A DNA stretch of 64,000 nt, from NCBI RefSeq assembly GCF_000373485.1, contig NZ_KB891576.1, forward strand, positions 496,001-560,000, given 5' to 3'. Both the position numbers and the translations under genes were made by a program. Under the pieces are notes generated by a model. It saw nothing but the letters and a program-made list of their open reading frames with translations. It was not told the DNA's origin and did not search any database. This document shows, one piece after another, positions 47,151 to 56,241 of the stretch; within the stretch, counting starts at the first letter, position 1; each line of letters begins with the position of its first letter. This stretch comes from Dasania marina DSM 21967 (GTDB taxonomy: Bacteria > Pseudomonadota > Gammaproteobacteria > Pseudomonadales > Dasaniaceae).

Positions 47151-47651
47151 ATGACCCAAACTAGCAATGGCAGCGAATTGGCAGCCACCATTAACAGCAT
47201 TATTGCCGAGCACAAAACACTGGAAGGCCCGCTACTGCCCATACTGCACGCCAGCCAACAGGCGCTGGGGTATATACCCAGCGAGGCGGTGCCCATGATT
47301 GCCGAACAGCTGCAACTCACTAAAGCCGAGGTGCACGGGGTGATTAGCTTTTACCACTTCTTCCGCAGCAGCCCCGCGGGCAACAACACTATACAAATTT
47401 GCCGCGCCGAATCCTGCCAATCCATGGGCAGCCGCGAGCTAGAAGCCGAGATCAAACAACGCTTAAAAGTGGATTACCACCAAACCACCGCCGACGGTGA
47501 AATCACCCTAGAGCCAGTTTACTGCCTAGGCAACTGCGCCTGCTCACCGGCAATACGGGTTAATGACGACATACATGGCCGCGTTGATATGAACAAATTC
47601 GAAAATATTGTAGACGAGCTACTCACCGTCGCCGTGGAGTTAAAACTATGA
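47151..47651 (+). CDS. fdsG: NAD-dependent formate dehydrogenase, gamma subunit
   Basis: 166 residues, NuoE-like thioredoxin-fold [2Fe-2S] protein. The N-terminal helical part (LPILHASQQALGYIPSEAVPMIAEQL) and cluster cysteines CRAESC and CLGNC are intact. In the complex it passes electrons next to the FMN-bearing beta subunit. Its stop overlaps the fdsB ATG by four bases. First gene of a four-gene operon; the regulator is divergent. Confidence 0.95.
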   Translation: MTQTSNGSELAATINSIIAEHKTLEGPLLPILHASQQALGYIPSEAVPMIAEQLQLTKAEVHGVISFYHFFRSSPAGNNTIQICRAESCQSMGSRELEAEIKQRLKVDYHQTTADGEITLEPVYCLGNCACSPAIRVNDDIHGRVDMNKFENIVDELLTVAVELKL

Positions 47652-49234
47652 ACCACTCTTCTAACTCCCCCACGGTTTACATACCCCGCGATACCACCGC
47701 ACTGTCTTTAGGGGCCGACAAAGTCGCCAGTCAACTGCACAGCCAGCAGCCAGACATCAATATCGTGCGCAACGGCTCGCGCGGCCTGTTTTGGCTAGAG
47801 CCCATGATTGAAGTTACCACCCCGCTAGGCCGCGTTGCCTACGGCCCGGTGCAGCCAGAAGACGTGGCCAGCCTGTTAGCCAACGACTTTTTACAGGGCG
47901 ACAGCAGCCACCCGCTGTATTTAGGTCTTACCGAAGAGATACCCTATTTAGCGCAACAACAACGGGTAACCTTTGCCCGCGTCGGCATTACCAACCCCGT
48001 ATCACTGGCGGATTACCGCGCCTACGGCGGCTTAGTCGGCTTACAAAAAGCCTTAACCTTAACCCCACAAACCATCGTCGACGAAGTCAAAACCTCCGGC
48101 CTGCGTGGCCGTGGTGGTGCCGCCTTCCCCACCGGCATTAAATGGCAAACCGTACTAAATGCCCCCAGCAACAAAAAATACATAGTCTGCAACGCCGACG
48201 AAGGCGACTCCGGCACCTTTGCCGACCGCATGCTAATGGAAGGCGACCCCTACTGTTTAATAGAAGGCATGATCATCGCCGGCTTGGCGGTAGGTGCCGA
48301 CCAAGGCTATATCTACCTGCGCGAAGAATACCCCGTAGCCCACCAAATATTGAACGAAGCCATAGCCACCGCCGAAAGCGAAAACATACTGGGTGATAAT
48401 GTGCTGGGCTCGGGCAAAGCCTTTAACTTGCAGGTTAGGCTAGGAGCGGGCGCTTACATTTGCGGCGAAGAAACCTCGCTGCTGGAAAGCCTAGAAGGCA
48501 AACGCGGCATGGTGCGCGCCAAGCCGCCACTGCCCGCCATTGTCGGCTTATTTGGCCAACCTACCATCGTTAACAATGTGATTTCACTGGCCAGCGTGCC
48601 CGATATTATGGCCAACGGCGCCGAGCAATATCAGGAGTTTGGCACCGGCCGCTCACGCGGCACCCTGCCCTTTCAATTGGCGGGTAATATCAAACAGGGC
48701 GGCTTAGTCGAGCTAGCCTTTGGCGCCACCCTAAAAACCCTGCTAGAAGATTTTGGCGGCGGCACCCGCAGCGGTAAACCCATGCGCACGGTGCAAATAG
48801 GCGGGCCTTTGGGCGCATACTTGCCAGAGCATTTATGGGACACCCCGCTAGATTACGAAGCCTTTCTCGCCATAGGTGCCGGTGTGGGCCACGGCGGCAT
48901 CGTCGCCTTTGACAACAGCGTTAACCTGTCGCAACAAGCGCGCTTCTCTATGGAGTTTTGCACTATTGAATCCTGCGGCAAATGCACCCCTTGCCGCATA
49001 GGCTCTACCCGCGGCGTGGAGGTAATCGATAGAATCACCAACAACGAACAACGCGAAGAGAACCTTGAGCTGCTCGAAGAGCTATGCGACACCATGGTGC
49101 ACGGCTCACTTTGCGCCATGGGCGGCATGACCCCCATCCCCGTGACCAGTGCACTCAAGCACTTCCCTGAAGACTTTTCACCCGCTGAAGGCGCAAACTC
49201 TAGCAGCCAACAGCAAGGAGCCGAACATGCTTAA
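47648..49234 (+). CDS. fdsB: NAD-dependent formate dehydrogenase, beta subunit
   Basis: 528 residues, NuoF-like with an N-terminal thioredoxin-like extension (residues 1-100). NADH/FMN site: GLRGRGGAAFPTGIKW and NADEGDSGTFADR; then GAYICGEETSLLESLEG and the [4Fe-4S] site ESCGKCTPCRIG. It reduces NAD+ with electrons from the alpha subunit. Overlaps fdsA by 8 bp. The TTG/ATG choice is clear because ATG 47648 overlaps the fdsG stop as ATGA. Confidence 0.96.
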   Translation: MNHSSNSPTVYIPRDTTALSLGADKVASQLHSQQPDINIVRNGSRGLFWLEPMIEVTTPLGRVAYGPVQPEDVASLLANDFLQGDSSHPLYLGLTEEIPYLAQQQRVTFARVGITNPVSLADYRAYGGLVGLQKALTLTPQTIVDEVKTSGLRGRGGAAFPTGIKWQTVLNAPSNKKYIVCNADEGDSGTFADRMLMEGDPYCLIEGMIIAGLAVGADQGYIYLREEYPVAHQILNEAIATAESENILGDNVLGSGKAFNLQVRLGAGAYICGEETSLLESLEGKRGMVRAKPPLPAIVGLFGQPTIVNNVISLASVPDIMANGAEQYQEFGTGRSRGTLPFQLAGNIKQGGLVELAFGATLKTLLEDFGGGTRSGKPMRTVQIGGPLGAYLPEHLWDTPLDYEAFLAIGAGVGHGGIVAFDNSVNLSQQARFSMEFCTIESCGKCTPCRIGSTRGVEVIDRITNNEQREENLELLEELCDTMVHGSLCAMGGMTPIPVTSALKHFPEDFSPAEGANSSSQQQGAEHA

Positions 49235-52169
49235 TCACTGGACACCTAATAGCGAAAACCGTGATCGCTGGAGCCCCAAAGACCTAGACATCAACAAAGA
49301 TTACGGCACCCCGGCTCCCTTCCCCGAATACTCCGAGGAATACGCCAGCCTCAAACCGGTAACCCTCACCATAGACGGCCAGGAAGTTACCGTGCCCGAA
49401 GGCACCTCGGTCATGCGCGCCGCCGCCATGAGCGAAATACATATACCCAAGCTCTGCGCCACCGACTCGCTGGACGCCTTTGGCTCTTGCCGCATTTGCT
49501 TGGTAGAGATAGAAGGCCGCCGCGGCTACCCGGCCTCCTGCACCACCCCTGTGGAAGCGGGTATGCAAGTACTTACCCAAACCGGCAAGCTGGCCAAGCT
49601 GCGCAAAAACGTGATGGAGCTATACATCTCCGATCACCCCCTAGATTGCCTCACCTGCCCCGCCAATGGCGACTGCGAACTACAAGACATGGCCGGCACC
49701 GTAGGTCTGCGCGATGTGCGCTACGGTTTTGAAGGCGAAAATCATTTAGACGCCGAAAAGGACAAATCCAACCCCTACTTCACCTTTGATGCCAGTAAAT
49801 GCATAGTTTGCTCGCGCTGCGTGCGCGCCTGTGAAGAGGTGCAAGGCACCTTTGCGCTCACCATCGATGGCCGCGGTTTCGACTCTAAAGTCGCTGCCGG
49901 CCAAGATGAAGATTTTATGGACTCCGATTGCGTGAGTTGTGGTGCCTGCGTGCAAGCCTGCCCCACCGCCACACTAATGGACAACTCCATTATCGACCAA
50001 GGCCAACCCGAACACAGCGTCATCACCACCTGCGCCTATTGCGGTGTGGGCTGCGCCTTTAAAGCCGATATGAAAGGCGACCAAGTGGTGCGCATGACGC
50101 CCTACAAAGGCGGTGCCGCCAACCGTGGCCACTCCTGCGTAAAAGGCCGCTTTGCCTTTGGCTACGCCACCCACGGCGACCGCGTCACCGAACCGATGAT
50201 ACGCGACCACATAGATCAACCTTGGCGCACGGTAAGCTGGCAAGAAGCGGTAGACTTTGCCGCCCAACGCATACGCGGCATACAAAGCAAATACGGCCAA
50301 AATAGCGTGGGCGGTATTACCTCATCGCGCTGCACCAACGAAGAAACCTACCTAGTCCAAAAACTGGTACGCGCCGCCTTTGGCAACAACAACGTCGACA
50401 CCTGTGCCCGGGTTTGCCACTCACCTACCGGCTATGGTTTAAAACAAACTTTGGGCGAATCCGCGGGCACACAAACCTTTGACTCGGTAGAAAAAGCCGA
50501 TGTGATTATGGTGATAGGTGCCAACCCCACCGATGGCCACCCGGTATTTGGCTCACGCCTGCGCAGGCGTTTACGCGAAGGCGCATCACTGATAGTGGCC
50601 GACCCCCGCGAAATTGATGCACTCAAAACCGCCCACGCCAAACACACCGCGCACCTACCGTTGCGCCCCGGCACCAACGTGGCCTTTATTAACGCCATGG
50701 CCCACACCATTATCGAAGAAGGCTTAGAAGATAAAGCCTTTATTGCTGAGCGCTGCGAAGGCCCAGCCTTTGAAGAGTGGAAGGCGTTCATCATGGAGGC
50801 CAAAAACTCACCCGAGGCCAGCGCCGACATTACCGGCATTAACGCCGCCAAACTGCGCCAGGCCGCCCGCGATTATGCCAACGCCCGCAACGGTGCCATT
50901 TACTATGGCCTAGGCGTAACCGAACACAGCCAAGGCTCCACCATGGTGATGGGCATAGCCAACCTCGCCATGCTTACCGGCAACATAGGCCGCGAAGGCG
51001 TGGGGGTAAACCCACTGCGCGGCCAAAACAATGTGCAGGGCTCTTGCGATATGGGCTCGTTCCCCCACGAGCTGCCCGGTTACCGCTCGGTGAGCGACGA
51101 TGCCGTGCGCGGCAGCTTTGAACAAGCCTGGGGCGTAACCCTGCAAGCCGAACCCGGTTTTCGCATTACCAATATGCTCAATGAAGCCGTGGCCGGTAAC
51201 TACAAAGGCCTGTATTGCCAAGGTGAAGATATCGCCCAGTCCGACCCCAACACCCATCACGTTGAGGCCGCGCTGCGCAATTTGGAATGCCTAATCGTGC
51301 AAGACATCTTCTTAAACGAAACCGCCAAGTTCGCTCACGTGTTTTTACCCGGCTCATCGTTTTTAGAAAAAGACGGTACCTTCACCAATGCCGAGCGCCG
51401 CATCTCACCCGTGCGCAAAGTCATGAAGCCCTTAGGCGGTTTGGCCGACTGGGAAGCCACCGTGTTGCTATCCAACGCCCTGGGCTACCCTATGAGCTAC
51501 GCTCACCCATCAGAAATTATGGATGAGATAGCCAGCCTGACCCCCAGCTTCGCCGGCGTAAACTACCAACGCTTAGATGAAGAAGGCTCTATACAGTGGC
51601 CCTGTAATGACGCAAGCCCCAACGGCACACCCATCATGCACACCGATGAGTTTACCCGCGGCAAAGGTTTATTTATTAACACCGAGTACGTGCCCACCAC
51701 CGAAAAAGTCACTAGGCGCTTTCCGCTGCTACTCACCACGGGCCGCATCTTGTCGCACTATAATGTGGGCGCACAAACTCGCCGCACCGACAATGTGGCC
51801 TGGCATACGCAGGATATTTTAGAGCTACACCCGCACGACGCCGAAGACCGCGGCATACGCGATGGCGACAAAGTAGAAATCGCCAGCCGCGCCGGTAAAA
51901 CCGCGCTCACCGCAAAAATATCGGAACGCATGCAGCCGGGTGTGGTATACACCACCTTTCACCACCCAGAAAGTGGTGCCAACGTGATTACCACCGACAA
52001 CTCCGACTGGGCCACTAACTGCCCCGAGTATAAGGTAACGGCGGTGCAGCTCACTAAGGTGACGCAAAAATCACAATGGCAACAAGAGTTTGAAGAGTTC
52101 ACTGAAAAACAGTTAAACTTTTTAGACCAACGCATAGCCAGCAACAGCGACGAGAGCCTTAAAAGCTAA
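49227..52169 (+). CDS. fdsA: NAD-dependent formate dehydrogenase, alpha (catalytic) subunit
   Basis: 980 residues from ATG 49227 with AAGGAG; the longer frame to 49149 lies inside fdsB. N-terminal [2Fe-2S] domain (CATDSLDAFGSCRICLVE), Cys-His/Cys-rich DHPLDCLTCPANGDCELQ, two [4Fe-4S] sites (CIVCSRCVRAC and CVSCGACVQACPTA), a further CAYCGVGC cluster, then the bis-MGD domain. The active-site Mo/W ligand is Cys in CARVCHSPTG, so it is a cysteine enzyme and needs no selenocysteine. It oxidises formate to CO2 and, with FdsB/FdsG, makes NADH in the cytoplasm. TAATG links it to fdhD. Confidence 0.97.
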   Translation: MLNHWTPNSENRDRWSPKDLDINKDYGTPAPFPEYSEEYASLKPVTLTIDGQEVTVPEGTSVMRAAAMSEIHIPKLCATDSLDAFGSCRICLVEIEGRRGYPASCTTPVEAGMQVLTQTGKLAKLRKNVMELYISDHPLDCLTCPANGDCELQDMAGTVGLRDVRYGFEGENHLDAEKDKSNPYFTFDASKCIVCSRCVRACEEVQGTFALTIDGRGFDSKVAAGQDEDFMDSDCVSCGACVQACPTATLMDNSIIDQGQPEHSVITTCAYCGVGCAFKADMKGDQVVRMTPYKGGAANRGHSCVKGRFAFGYATHGDRVTEPMIRDHIDQPWRTVSWQEAVDFAAQRIRGIQSKYGQNSVGGITSSRCTNEETYLVQKLVRAAFGNNNVDTCARVCHSPTGYGLKQTLGESAGTQTFDSVEKADVIMVIGANPTDGHPVFGSRLRRRLREGASLIVADPREIDALKTAHAKHTAHLPLRPGTNVAFINAMAHTIIEEGLEDKAFIAERCEGPAFEEWKAFIMEAKNSPEASADITGINAAKLRQAARDYANARNGAIYYGLGVTEHSQGSTMVMGIANLAMLTGNIGREGVGVNPLRGQNNVQGSCDMGSFPHELPGYRSVSDDAVRGSFEQAWGVTLQAEPGFRITNMLNEAVAGNYKGLYCQGEDIAQSDPNTHHVEAALRNLECLIVQDIFLNETAKFAHVFLPGSSFLEKDGTFTNAERRISPVRKVMKPLGGLADWEATVLLSNALGYPMSYAHPSEIMDEIASLTPSFAGVNYQRLDEEGSIQWPCNDASPNGTPIMHTDEFTRGKGLFINTEYVPTTEKVTRRFPLLLTTGRILSHYNVGAQTRRTDNVAWHTQDILELHPHDAEDRGIRDGDKVEIASRAGKTALTAKISERMQPGVVYTTFHHPESGANVITTDNSDWATNCPEYKVTAVQLTKVTQKSQWQQEFEEFTEKQLNFLDQRIASNSDESLKS

Positions 52170-53005
52170 TGCCCGACTCTAGCGACAACAACGCCAACGA
52201 TAAAACCCAGACTATCCGCGGCGCTGTTACTCGCCCAGTTACGCCATGGCCAGAGCTACAACAGCAAGACGACTGGGTGATAGAAGAAGTGCCCGTCGCC
52301 CTAGCCTACAACGGCATCTCCCATGTGGTGATGATGGCCTCGCCCATATTGCTCAAAGAATTTGCCCTAGGCTTTAGTTTTAGCGAAGGCATAATCAATA
52401 GCGCCGCGGATATTTACGACTGCGACATACAGCAACACACTAACGGCATAGAGATTAAGCTAGAGATTAGCCAACACTGCTTTAGCGCCTTAAAAAATCG
52501 GCAACGACAACTCAGTGGCAAAACCGGCTGCGGTATTTGCGGATTGGAATCACTGCAAATGCTAGAGCGCAGCTTTAAGCCCATACACAGCGAGCTACAG
52601 TTTCAACACCGCAGCTTACAAAAAGCCATTAGCAGCCTAAAACAAAAACAACCCCTGCAAACGCTCACCGGCGCCGTGCACGCCGCCGCCTGGTGCGACC
52701 CACAAGGCAACATACTACACATCGCGGAAGACGTAGGCCGCCACAACGCTTTAGACAAACTGATAGGTATTTTACTAGAGCAACAAATAGATAGCCGACT
52801 AGGTTTTATCAGCATCTCTAGCCGAGTCAGTTTTGAAATGGCGCAAAAAACCATCGCCATAGGTGCGCCTTTATTAGTCGGCGCTTCCGCCGCCACCTCG
52901 CTAGCTTTAAGCGAAGCCGATAAATATGGTTTGTGTGTGGTAGGTTTTGCTAGGCCCGGTAGGCAGGTGGTTTATAGCCAATTGGATAGAGTGGTTGAGG
53001 GTTGA
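52169..53005 (+). CDS. fdhD: Formate dehydrogenase sulfurtransferase FdhD
   Basis: 278 residues. FdhD moves sulfur from IscS to the bis-MGD cofactor so that formate dehydrogenase becomes active; the essential cysteine pair is in KTGCGICGLES. The C-terminal AEDVGRHNALDKLIG and VGASAATSLAL are family signatures. ATG overlaps the fdsA stop by one base. It is last in the operon; the small delta subunit gene (fdsD) that often follows is not present. Confidence 0.95.
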   Translation: MPDSSDNNANDKTQTIRGAVTRPVTPWPELQQQDDWVIEEVPVALAYNGISHVVMMASPILLKEFALGFSFSEGIINSAADIYDCDIQQHTNGIEIKLEISQHCFSALKNRQRQLSGKTGCGICGLESLQMLERSFKPIHSELQFQHRSLQKAISSLKQKQPLQTLTGAVHAAAWCDPQGNILHIAEDVGRHNALDKLIGILLEQQIDSRLGFISISSRVSFEMAQKTIAIGAPLLVGASAATSLALSEADKYGLCVVGFARPGRQVVYSQLDRVVEG

Positions 53006-53313
53006 GGGTTGAGATCCTAGCTTTAACCCGCAGTTACATTCTTTAAATATACCCGGCAAAAAATATCTCCCCTTAACCCCCCCTAAAATAAGAATAAGAC
53101 ACCCACTTTAAGAATCCAAAAAATATAACAAATTTGGGCAAGTTCGCCCTTCGGGCTGGACAATCGGCTGCGCCGCTTGCCCCTGCCAAAAGCGTCATGC
53201 TTTTTTGTGCAGTTAAGGGCATGTCATATCGATCTCAGCTTGGAATTCCACTGACTCTAAGAAAAAGGTAGACTGATACAAGTTTCGGTTTCATAAATAG
53301 AGGAGACAATGCA
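53006..53313. other. Intergenic region with inverted repeats upstream of the VOC gene
   Basis: Inner stems GGGCAAG/CTTGCCC (53136-53142 and 53176-53182) and AAAAGC/GCTTTT (53088-type to 53204) lie in 53070-53220, bounded by CCCTTAAC and GTTAAGGG. The GTTAAGG could be a cassette boundary (the attC core triplet) before the VOC gene, but the arms are not symmetric enough to call an attC. The VOC ribosome-binding site is at the end. Confidence 0.4.
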
Positions 53314-53706
53314 ATGCTGAGTCACGTAATGATTGGTTCAAACAATATTGAGAAAACAAAGGATTTTTACAATGCTACCCTTGGGGTTCTAGGTGCTGGA
53401 GATCCCATGGAGCACGTGAATGATACAGGGCAGACTCGCCTTTTCTACATTCATGAAGACTCTACCTTTTGCATAAGCGAACCGATTAATGGAGAGCCTG
53501 TCAGTATCGCTAATGGCTCCACGATTGGATTTGCCTGCAATTCTCCAGAGCAAGTGAAAGAGTTTCACGATGTTGCTGTAGCAAATGGTGGCACTAGCGT
53601 GGAAGAATCTCCAGGTCCACGTGAAGGCACGATGGGCGTTATGTACCTATGCTACTTTTTGGACCCAGACGGTCATAAGATATGCGGTATTTACCGACCA
53701 AGCTGA
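53314..53706 (+). CDS. VOC (glyoxalase/bleomycin-resistance) family protein
   Basis: 130 residues, one vicinal-oxygen-chelate domain. Typical marks: MLSHVMIGSNNIEKTKDFYNATLG at the start, AFACNSPEQVKEFHDVAVANGG-like middle (IGFACNSPEQVKEF) and YFLDPDGHKICGIY with a metal-site Glu/His region near the end. AGAGGAGAC precedes the ATG. This is a common type of gene in integron cassettes, and an attC-like palindrome follows it by 38 bp. Substrate unknown; it may detoxify or bind a small molecule. Confidence 0.88.
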   Translation: MLSHVMIGSNNIEKTKDFYNATLGVLGAGDPMEHVNDTGQTRLFYIHEDSTFCISEPINGEPVSIANGSTIGFACNSPEQVKEFHDVAVANGGTSVEESPGPREGTMGVMYLCYFLDPDGHKICGIYRPS

Positions 53707-53744
53707 GTTTGACGAAGCGATATTTCACATCATTCCAATTCAGC

Positions 53745-53804
53745 GCATAACAAATAAAGGCATTGGACGTAGCAAAAGCTGCGCCCATGCCTTAAGCGCT
53801 ATGC
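53745..53804 (+). repeat. attC-like 60-bp imperfect palindrome
   Basis: Arms GCATAAC/GCTATGC (6 of 7 paired), AGGCA/TGCCT (5 of 5) and TGGACGTAGC/GCTGCGCCCA (9 of 10 counting one G-T) surround an AAAA loop; unpaired spacers AAATAA/TAAGC and one extra T in the 5' arm give the bulge pattern of integron attC sites. The AAC of the left core is intact, but the right core reads GCT rather than GTT, so it may be decayed. It lies 38 bp after a VOC gene and 26 bp before a GNAT gene, which is how cassettes abut. Confidence 0.62.
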
Positions 53805-53830
53805 CCCACCCATAATTACCGGCTAACCAC

Positions 53831-54018
53831 ATGTCAACAAACGTCACTTTTAGACCATACTCTCCCACCGGTAAGTTGACCTGCCTAGGCCTCTTTGACG
53901 CGAATTGCCCGGAGTTCTTCGCACCAAATGAACGGCTCGACTATATGAGCTTTCTTGACTCCAGCCCACTCAGCTACGAACTATGCTTAGCTGAAGCAAA
54001 GGTCGTGGGAGCATTTGG
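53831..54018 (+). pseudogene. Truncated GNAT acetyltransferase (5' fragment)
   Basis: The first ~62 codons of a GNAT-type acetyltransferase: VTFRPYSPTGKLTCLGLFDA, then NCPEFFAPNERLDY and FLDSSPLSYEL, AKVVGAFGLA. The reading frame is cut at about 54019 where a copy of the RAYT-type element begins, and a TAG follows within it. The acetyl-CoA loop and catalytic half are lost, so it cannot be active. Its position after the attC-like site suggests it was a second integron cassette. Confidence 0.72.
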
Positions 54019-54236
54019 GTTGGCCTAGTTATCGCTCGAATGCTTTTGGCCAAGCGTCAAAGCTCTGGACTCCACATCAGGCGTATTTGTCGCTAGGTAA
54101 GGCCATTGCTTTGAGGTGTAACAACTACCGATCTTTGTTTCTACATGAAATTGAGACATTAAATCATAGAAGGCAGCGACTGATGAAGCGAGGCCCAAAA
54201 ATAAGAGAGTAGTTTTTACTCTGACCCTACTGAGTG
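54019..54236 (+). mobile_element. 3' remnant of a RAYT-type (REP-associated) transposase element, copy 1
   Basis: From GTTGGCCTAGTTATCGCTCG onward it matches copy 2 at 56585-56880 almost base for base, encoding RSNAFGQASKLWTPHQAYLSLGKAIALRCNN-type residues, but with a roughly 90-bp deletion after TTGAGAC near 54155. The right end GTTTTTACTCTGACCCT is the exact reverse complement of the left end of copy 2 (AGGGTCAGAGTAAAAAC). Truncated on the left inside a GNAT gene. Confidence 0.8.
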
Positions 54237-54238
54237 TT

Positions 54239-54298
54239 GCCGTTTTATTTATTATAGCGACATTTTTAGTCAGTAGGCCCGAGCCCAGTAATAAGTAA
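54239..54298 (+). pseudogene. 3'-terminal remnant of a ybaN-like gene
   Basis: Twenty codons read AVLFIIATFLVSRPEPSNK and stop, closely resembling the C-terminus AILFITIAMYLISRPEPHKAG of the intact ybaN gene at 60052-60420, with one codon lost. It begins directly after the end of the RAYT remnant, so the rest of this paralogue has been removed. Confidence 0.7.
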
Positions 54299-54451
54299 TC
54301 ATAATTATACCTGCTATGGCATTACCCACTAACGCCTGCACGGCTATAGAATCTCAAAATAATTAGCCATGCTATTTTATTACACACAAACAAGATAAAT
54401 CACCGCCTCCCTATTATGACAAGATTTATTAGGTGGCTATTATGAAGCAGA

Positions 54452-55885
54452 TTAGGCTTTTATTACTCTATTTTTACCTTCTGACTTTGCTTGATATAAA
54501 GCGCTATCAACTCGCTTAAAAATATCATCGATATGGTCATCATTCTTAATTGAGGTAACACCAAAGCTTGCCGTAACGGGGAAATCAACCAAGCTCTGTA
54601 ATGACTCACAGCTTTCGATAACAGACCTTAACTTCTCCGCAATTAAGCTAGCATTATCGACATTGGTATCTGCCAACATAATAATGAACTCTTCTCCGCC
54701 CCAACGAGCTACAAAATCACTACTACGCACTGTTGCGTTTAATAATTTCGCCAATTTCTTTAACACCTTATCGCCAACATCATGCCCTTTAGAGTCATTG
54801 ATATTTTTAAAGTTATCTACATCAAGAAAAACAATAGACAAAGGAGATTTATTACGTTTAATAAGCAGTAAAAAATACTCCAACTTGTCATTGAAGGTTC
54901 TACGATTTGGCAGACCAGTTAAAACATCATTATTAGCCAAGTCATTTAAACGTCTGTGCATTTTTCTAACGTAAACCAAAACAATAATTGTAATAATTAA
55001 TGTAAGAAGAAGCGTGACAGCAATATTAAAATAAAAGGTTTCTTCTAGCTTTGAGGTAAAATCATCTATTTTTGCTTCAACGATCAAATACAAATCTAAC
55101 TCTGGTATGTATTTTCTATTCAACAAATACATATCATTATTCTTTGTGTATTCATATATCTGGCTACCATTACTAACAAAACTCAGCCCTAGCTGCTTTA
55201 AATCAGGCATTTTATCGAGATAGCTAGGTGAGTTTTCACGTTTTTCAGAAATAATAAGTTGACCAACATCATCAACAAAATAGACATTGAACTTATAATC
55301 CTGCCTGAAACGTTTGAGCATGTCGTCTATATACGAAGTCTTTAAACCAACTCCTATCACACCTAGAAGATGAAAGTCTTCATCGAATATTTTGTGATTG
55401 ATAAACATAAATAAAGACGTACCCATAAACTCATTATGATCGATATTAATCTCATTGACTTCTGGGATGTTTTTAAAATCGAAATACCAAGCATTATTTG
55501 GATTATCCGATTTTATTTTTTCAATTAAACCTTTTGCCGTGTAGTAATTCATGGTTTTTTCAGAGACAAGAAAGGTAGTCGACATTTTATACTTGTTTTG
55601 AATGGTATCTAGATACCTAGCAATTTTGTCGGTTTCGCCCTCCTCATGGGACAGCCAGTCCTTCATAAAGGTGTCATTCGCCATCATCGATGAAATAAGA
55701 TTAGGCTCAATAATTTGCTTTTGAATAACGGTGTAAATATTATCGACCGTTAAAGGCAGAGAGCTATCTTTTAACTGTGAGCGGATATTTTCTACCGACA
55801 CAAAGTAATTAACCACTGTCAAACTAGTCGACAGCGTAAAAAGTAACCCTGTAATAATAAAGACGATACGGTAATCGAAACGCAT
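54452..55885 (-). CDS. Membrane-anchored diguanylate cyclase (dCache-GGDEF)
   Basis: 477 residues. One TM helix near the N-terminus (residues 7-28), a periplasmic dCache-like sensor to about residue 285 (FYFNIAVTLLLTLIITIIVLVYV is the second TM), then a GGDEF domain: NDVLTGLPNRRTFNDKLE, FLDVDNFKNINDSKGHDVGDKVL, and the active A-site ARWGGEEFI (GGEEF), followed by GVTSIKNDDHIDD. It makes cyclic di-GMP in response to an external signal. It is markedly more AT-rich than neighbours and sits in the scarred accessory region between the two RAYT copies. Confidence 0.92.
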   Translation of the reverse strand: MRFDYRIVFIITGLLFTLSTSLTVVNYFVSVENIRSQLKDSSLPLTVDNIYTVIQKQIIEPNLISSMMANDTFMKDWLSHEEGETDKIARYLDTIQNKYKMSTTFLVSEKTMNYYTAKGLIEKIKSDNPNNAWYFDFKNIPEVNEINIDHNEFMGTSLFMFINHKIFDEDFHLLGVIGVGLKTSYIDDMLKRFRQDYKFNVYFVDDVGQLIISEKRENSPSYLDKMPDLKQLGLSFVSNGSQIYEYTKNNDMYLLNRKYIPELDLYLIVEAKIDDFTSKLEETFYFNIAVTLLLTLIITIIVLVYVRKMHRRLNDLANNDVLTGLPNRRTFNDKLEYFLLLIKRNKSPLSIVFLDVDNFKNINDSKGHDVGDKVLKKLAKLLNATVRSSDFVARWGGEEFIIMLADTNVDNASLIAEKLRSVIESCESLQSLVDFPVTASFGVTSIKNDDHIDDIFKRVDSALYQAKSEGKNRVIKA

Positions 55886-56241
55886 AATTTATTTCATCTA
55901 CGAGCAACAGTTATAAACATAACGTTGCATTCACTAATTAATCGGCTAAAAAAACGTTAAGCATCTGGTTCACCAAGGCAAAACCCAAATACCTACTTTA
56001 TGTAGAAATCTATATATGGCCATCCATTCAAGCCCCATACCGCAACAATATAGGCATGGTAAATACACAGCATGCCCCCAATTTTAAAGAGTCTATGGCT
56101 GTAAATCCATTAATTACAACCAATCTCACACATAATGCTGTACTTAATTTGACCAGTTGATTTGCTGTAGCTTTAACGCCAACCAGTCAGCACTGACGTT
56201 ATCTTGTAATATCTTGTAATAGTAACATTTAGGGAACATTT
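55886..56241. other. AT-rich intergenic region upstream of the RAYT element
   Basis: This stretch lies between the cyclase gene and the RAYT element. It ends with a repeated AACATTTAGGG/ACATTTAGGG beside the element's left end, which may be a target duplication or element edge. No gene or clear promoter structure was seen. Confidence 0.35.

Noticed and set aside
49149-49226. Extended fdsA start
   Set aside because: It would overlap 78 further bases of fdsB; the ATG at 49227 has AAGGAG and a normal family N-terminus.
49227-52169. Selenocysteine in formate dehydrogenase
   Set aside because: The active-site ligand is Cys in CARVCHSPT and there is no in-frame TGA, so no selenocysteine is needed.
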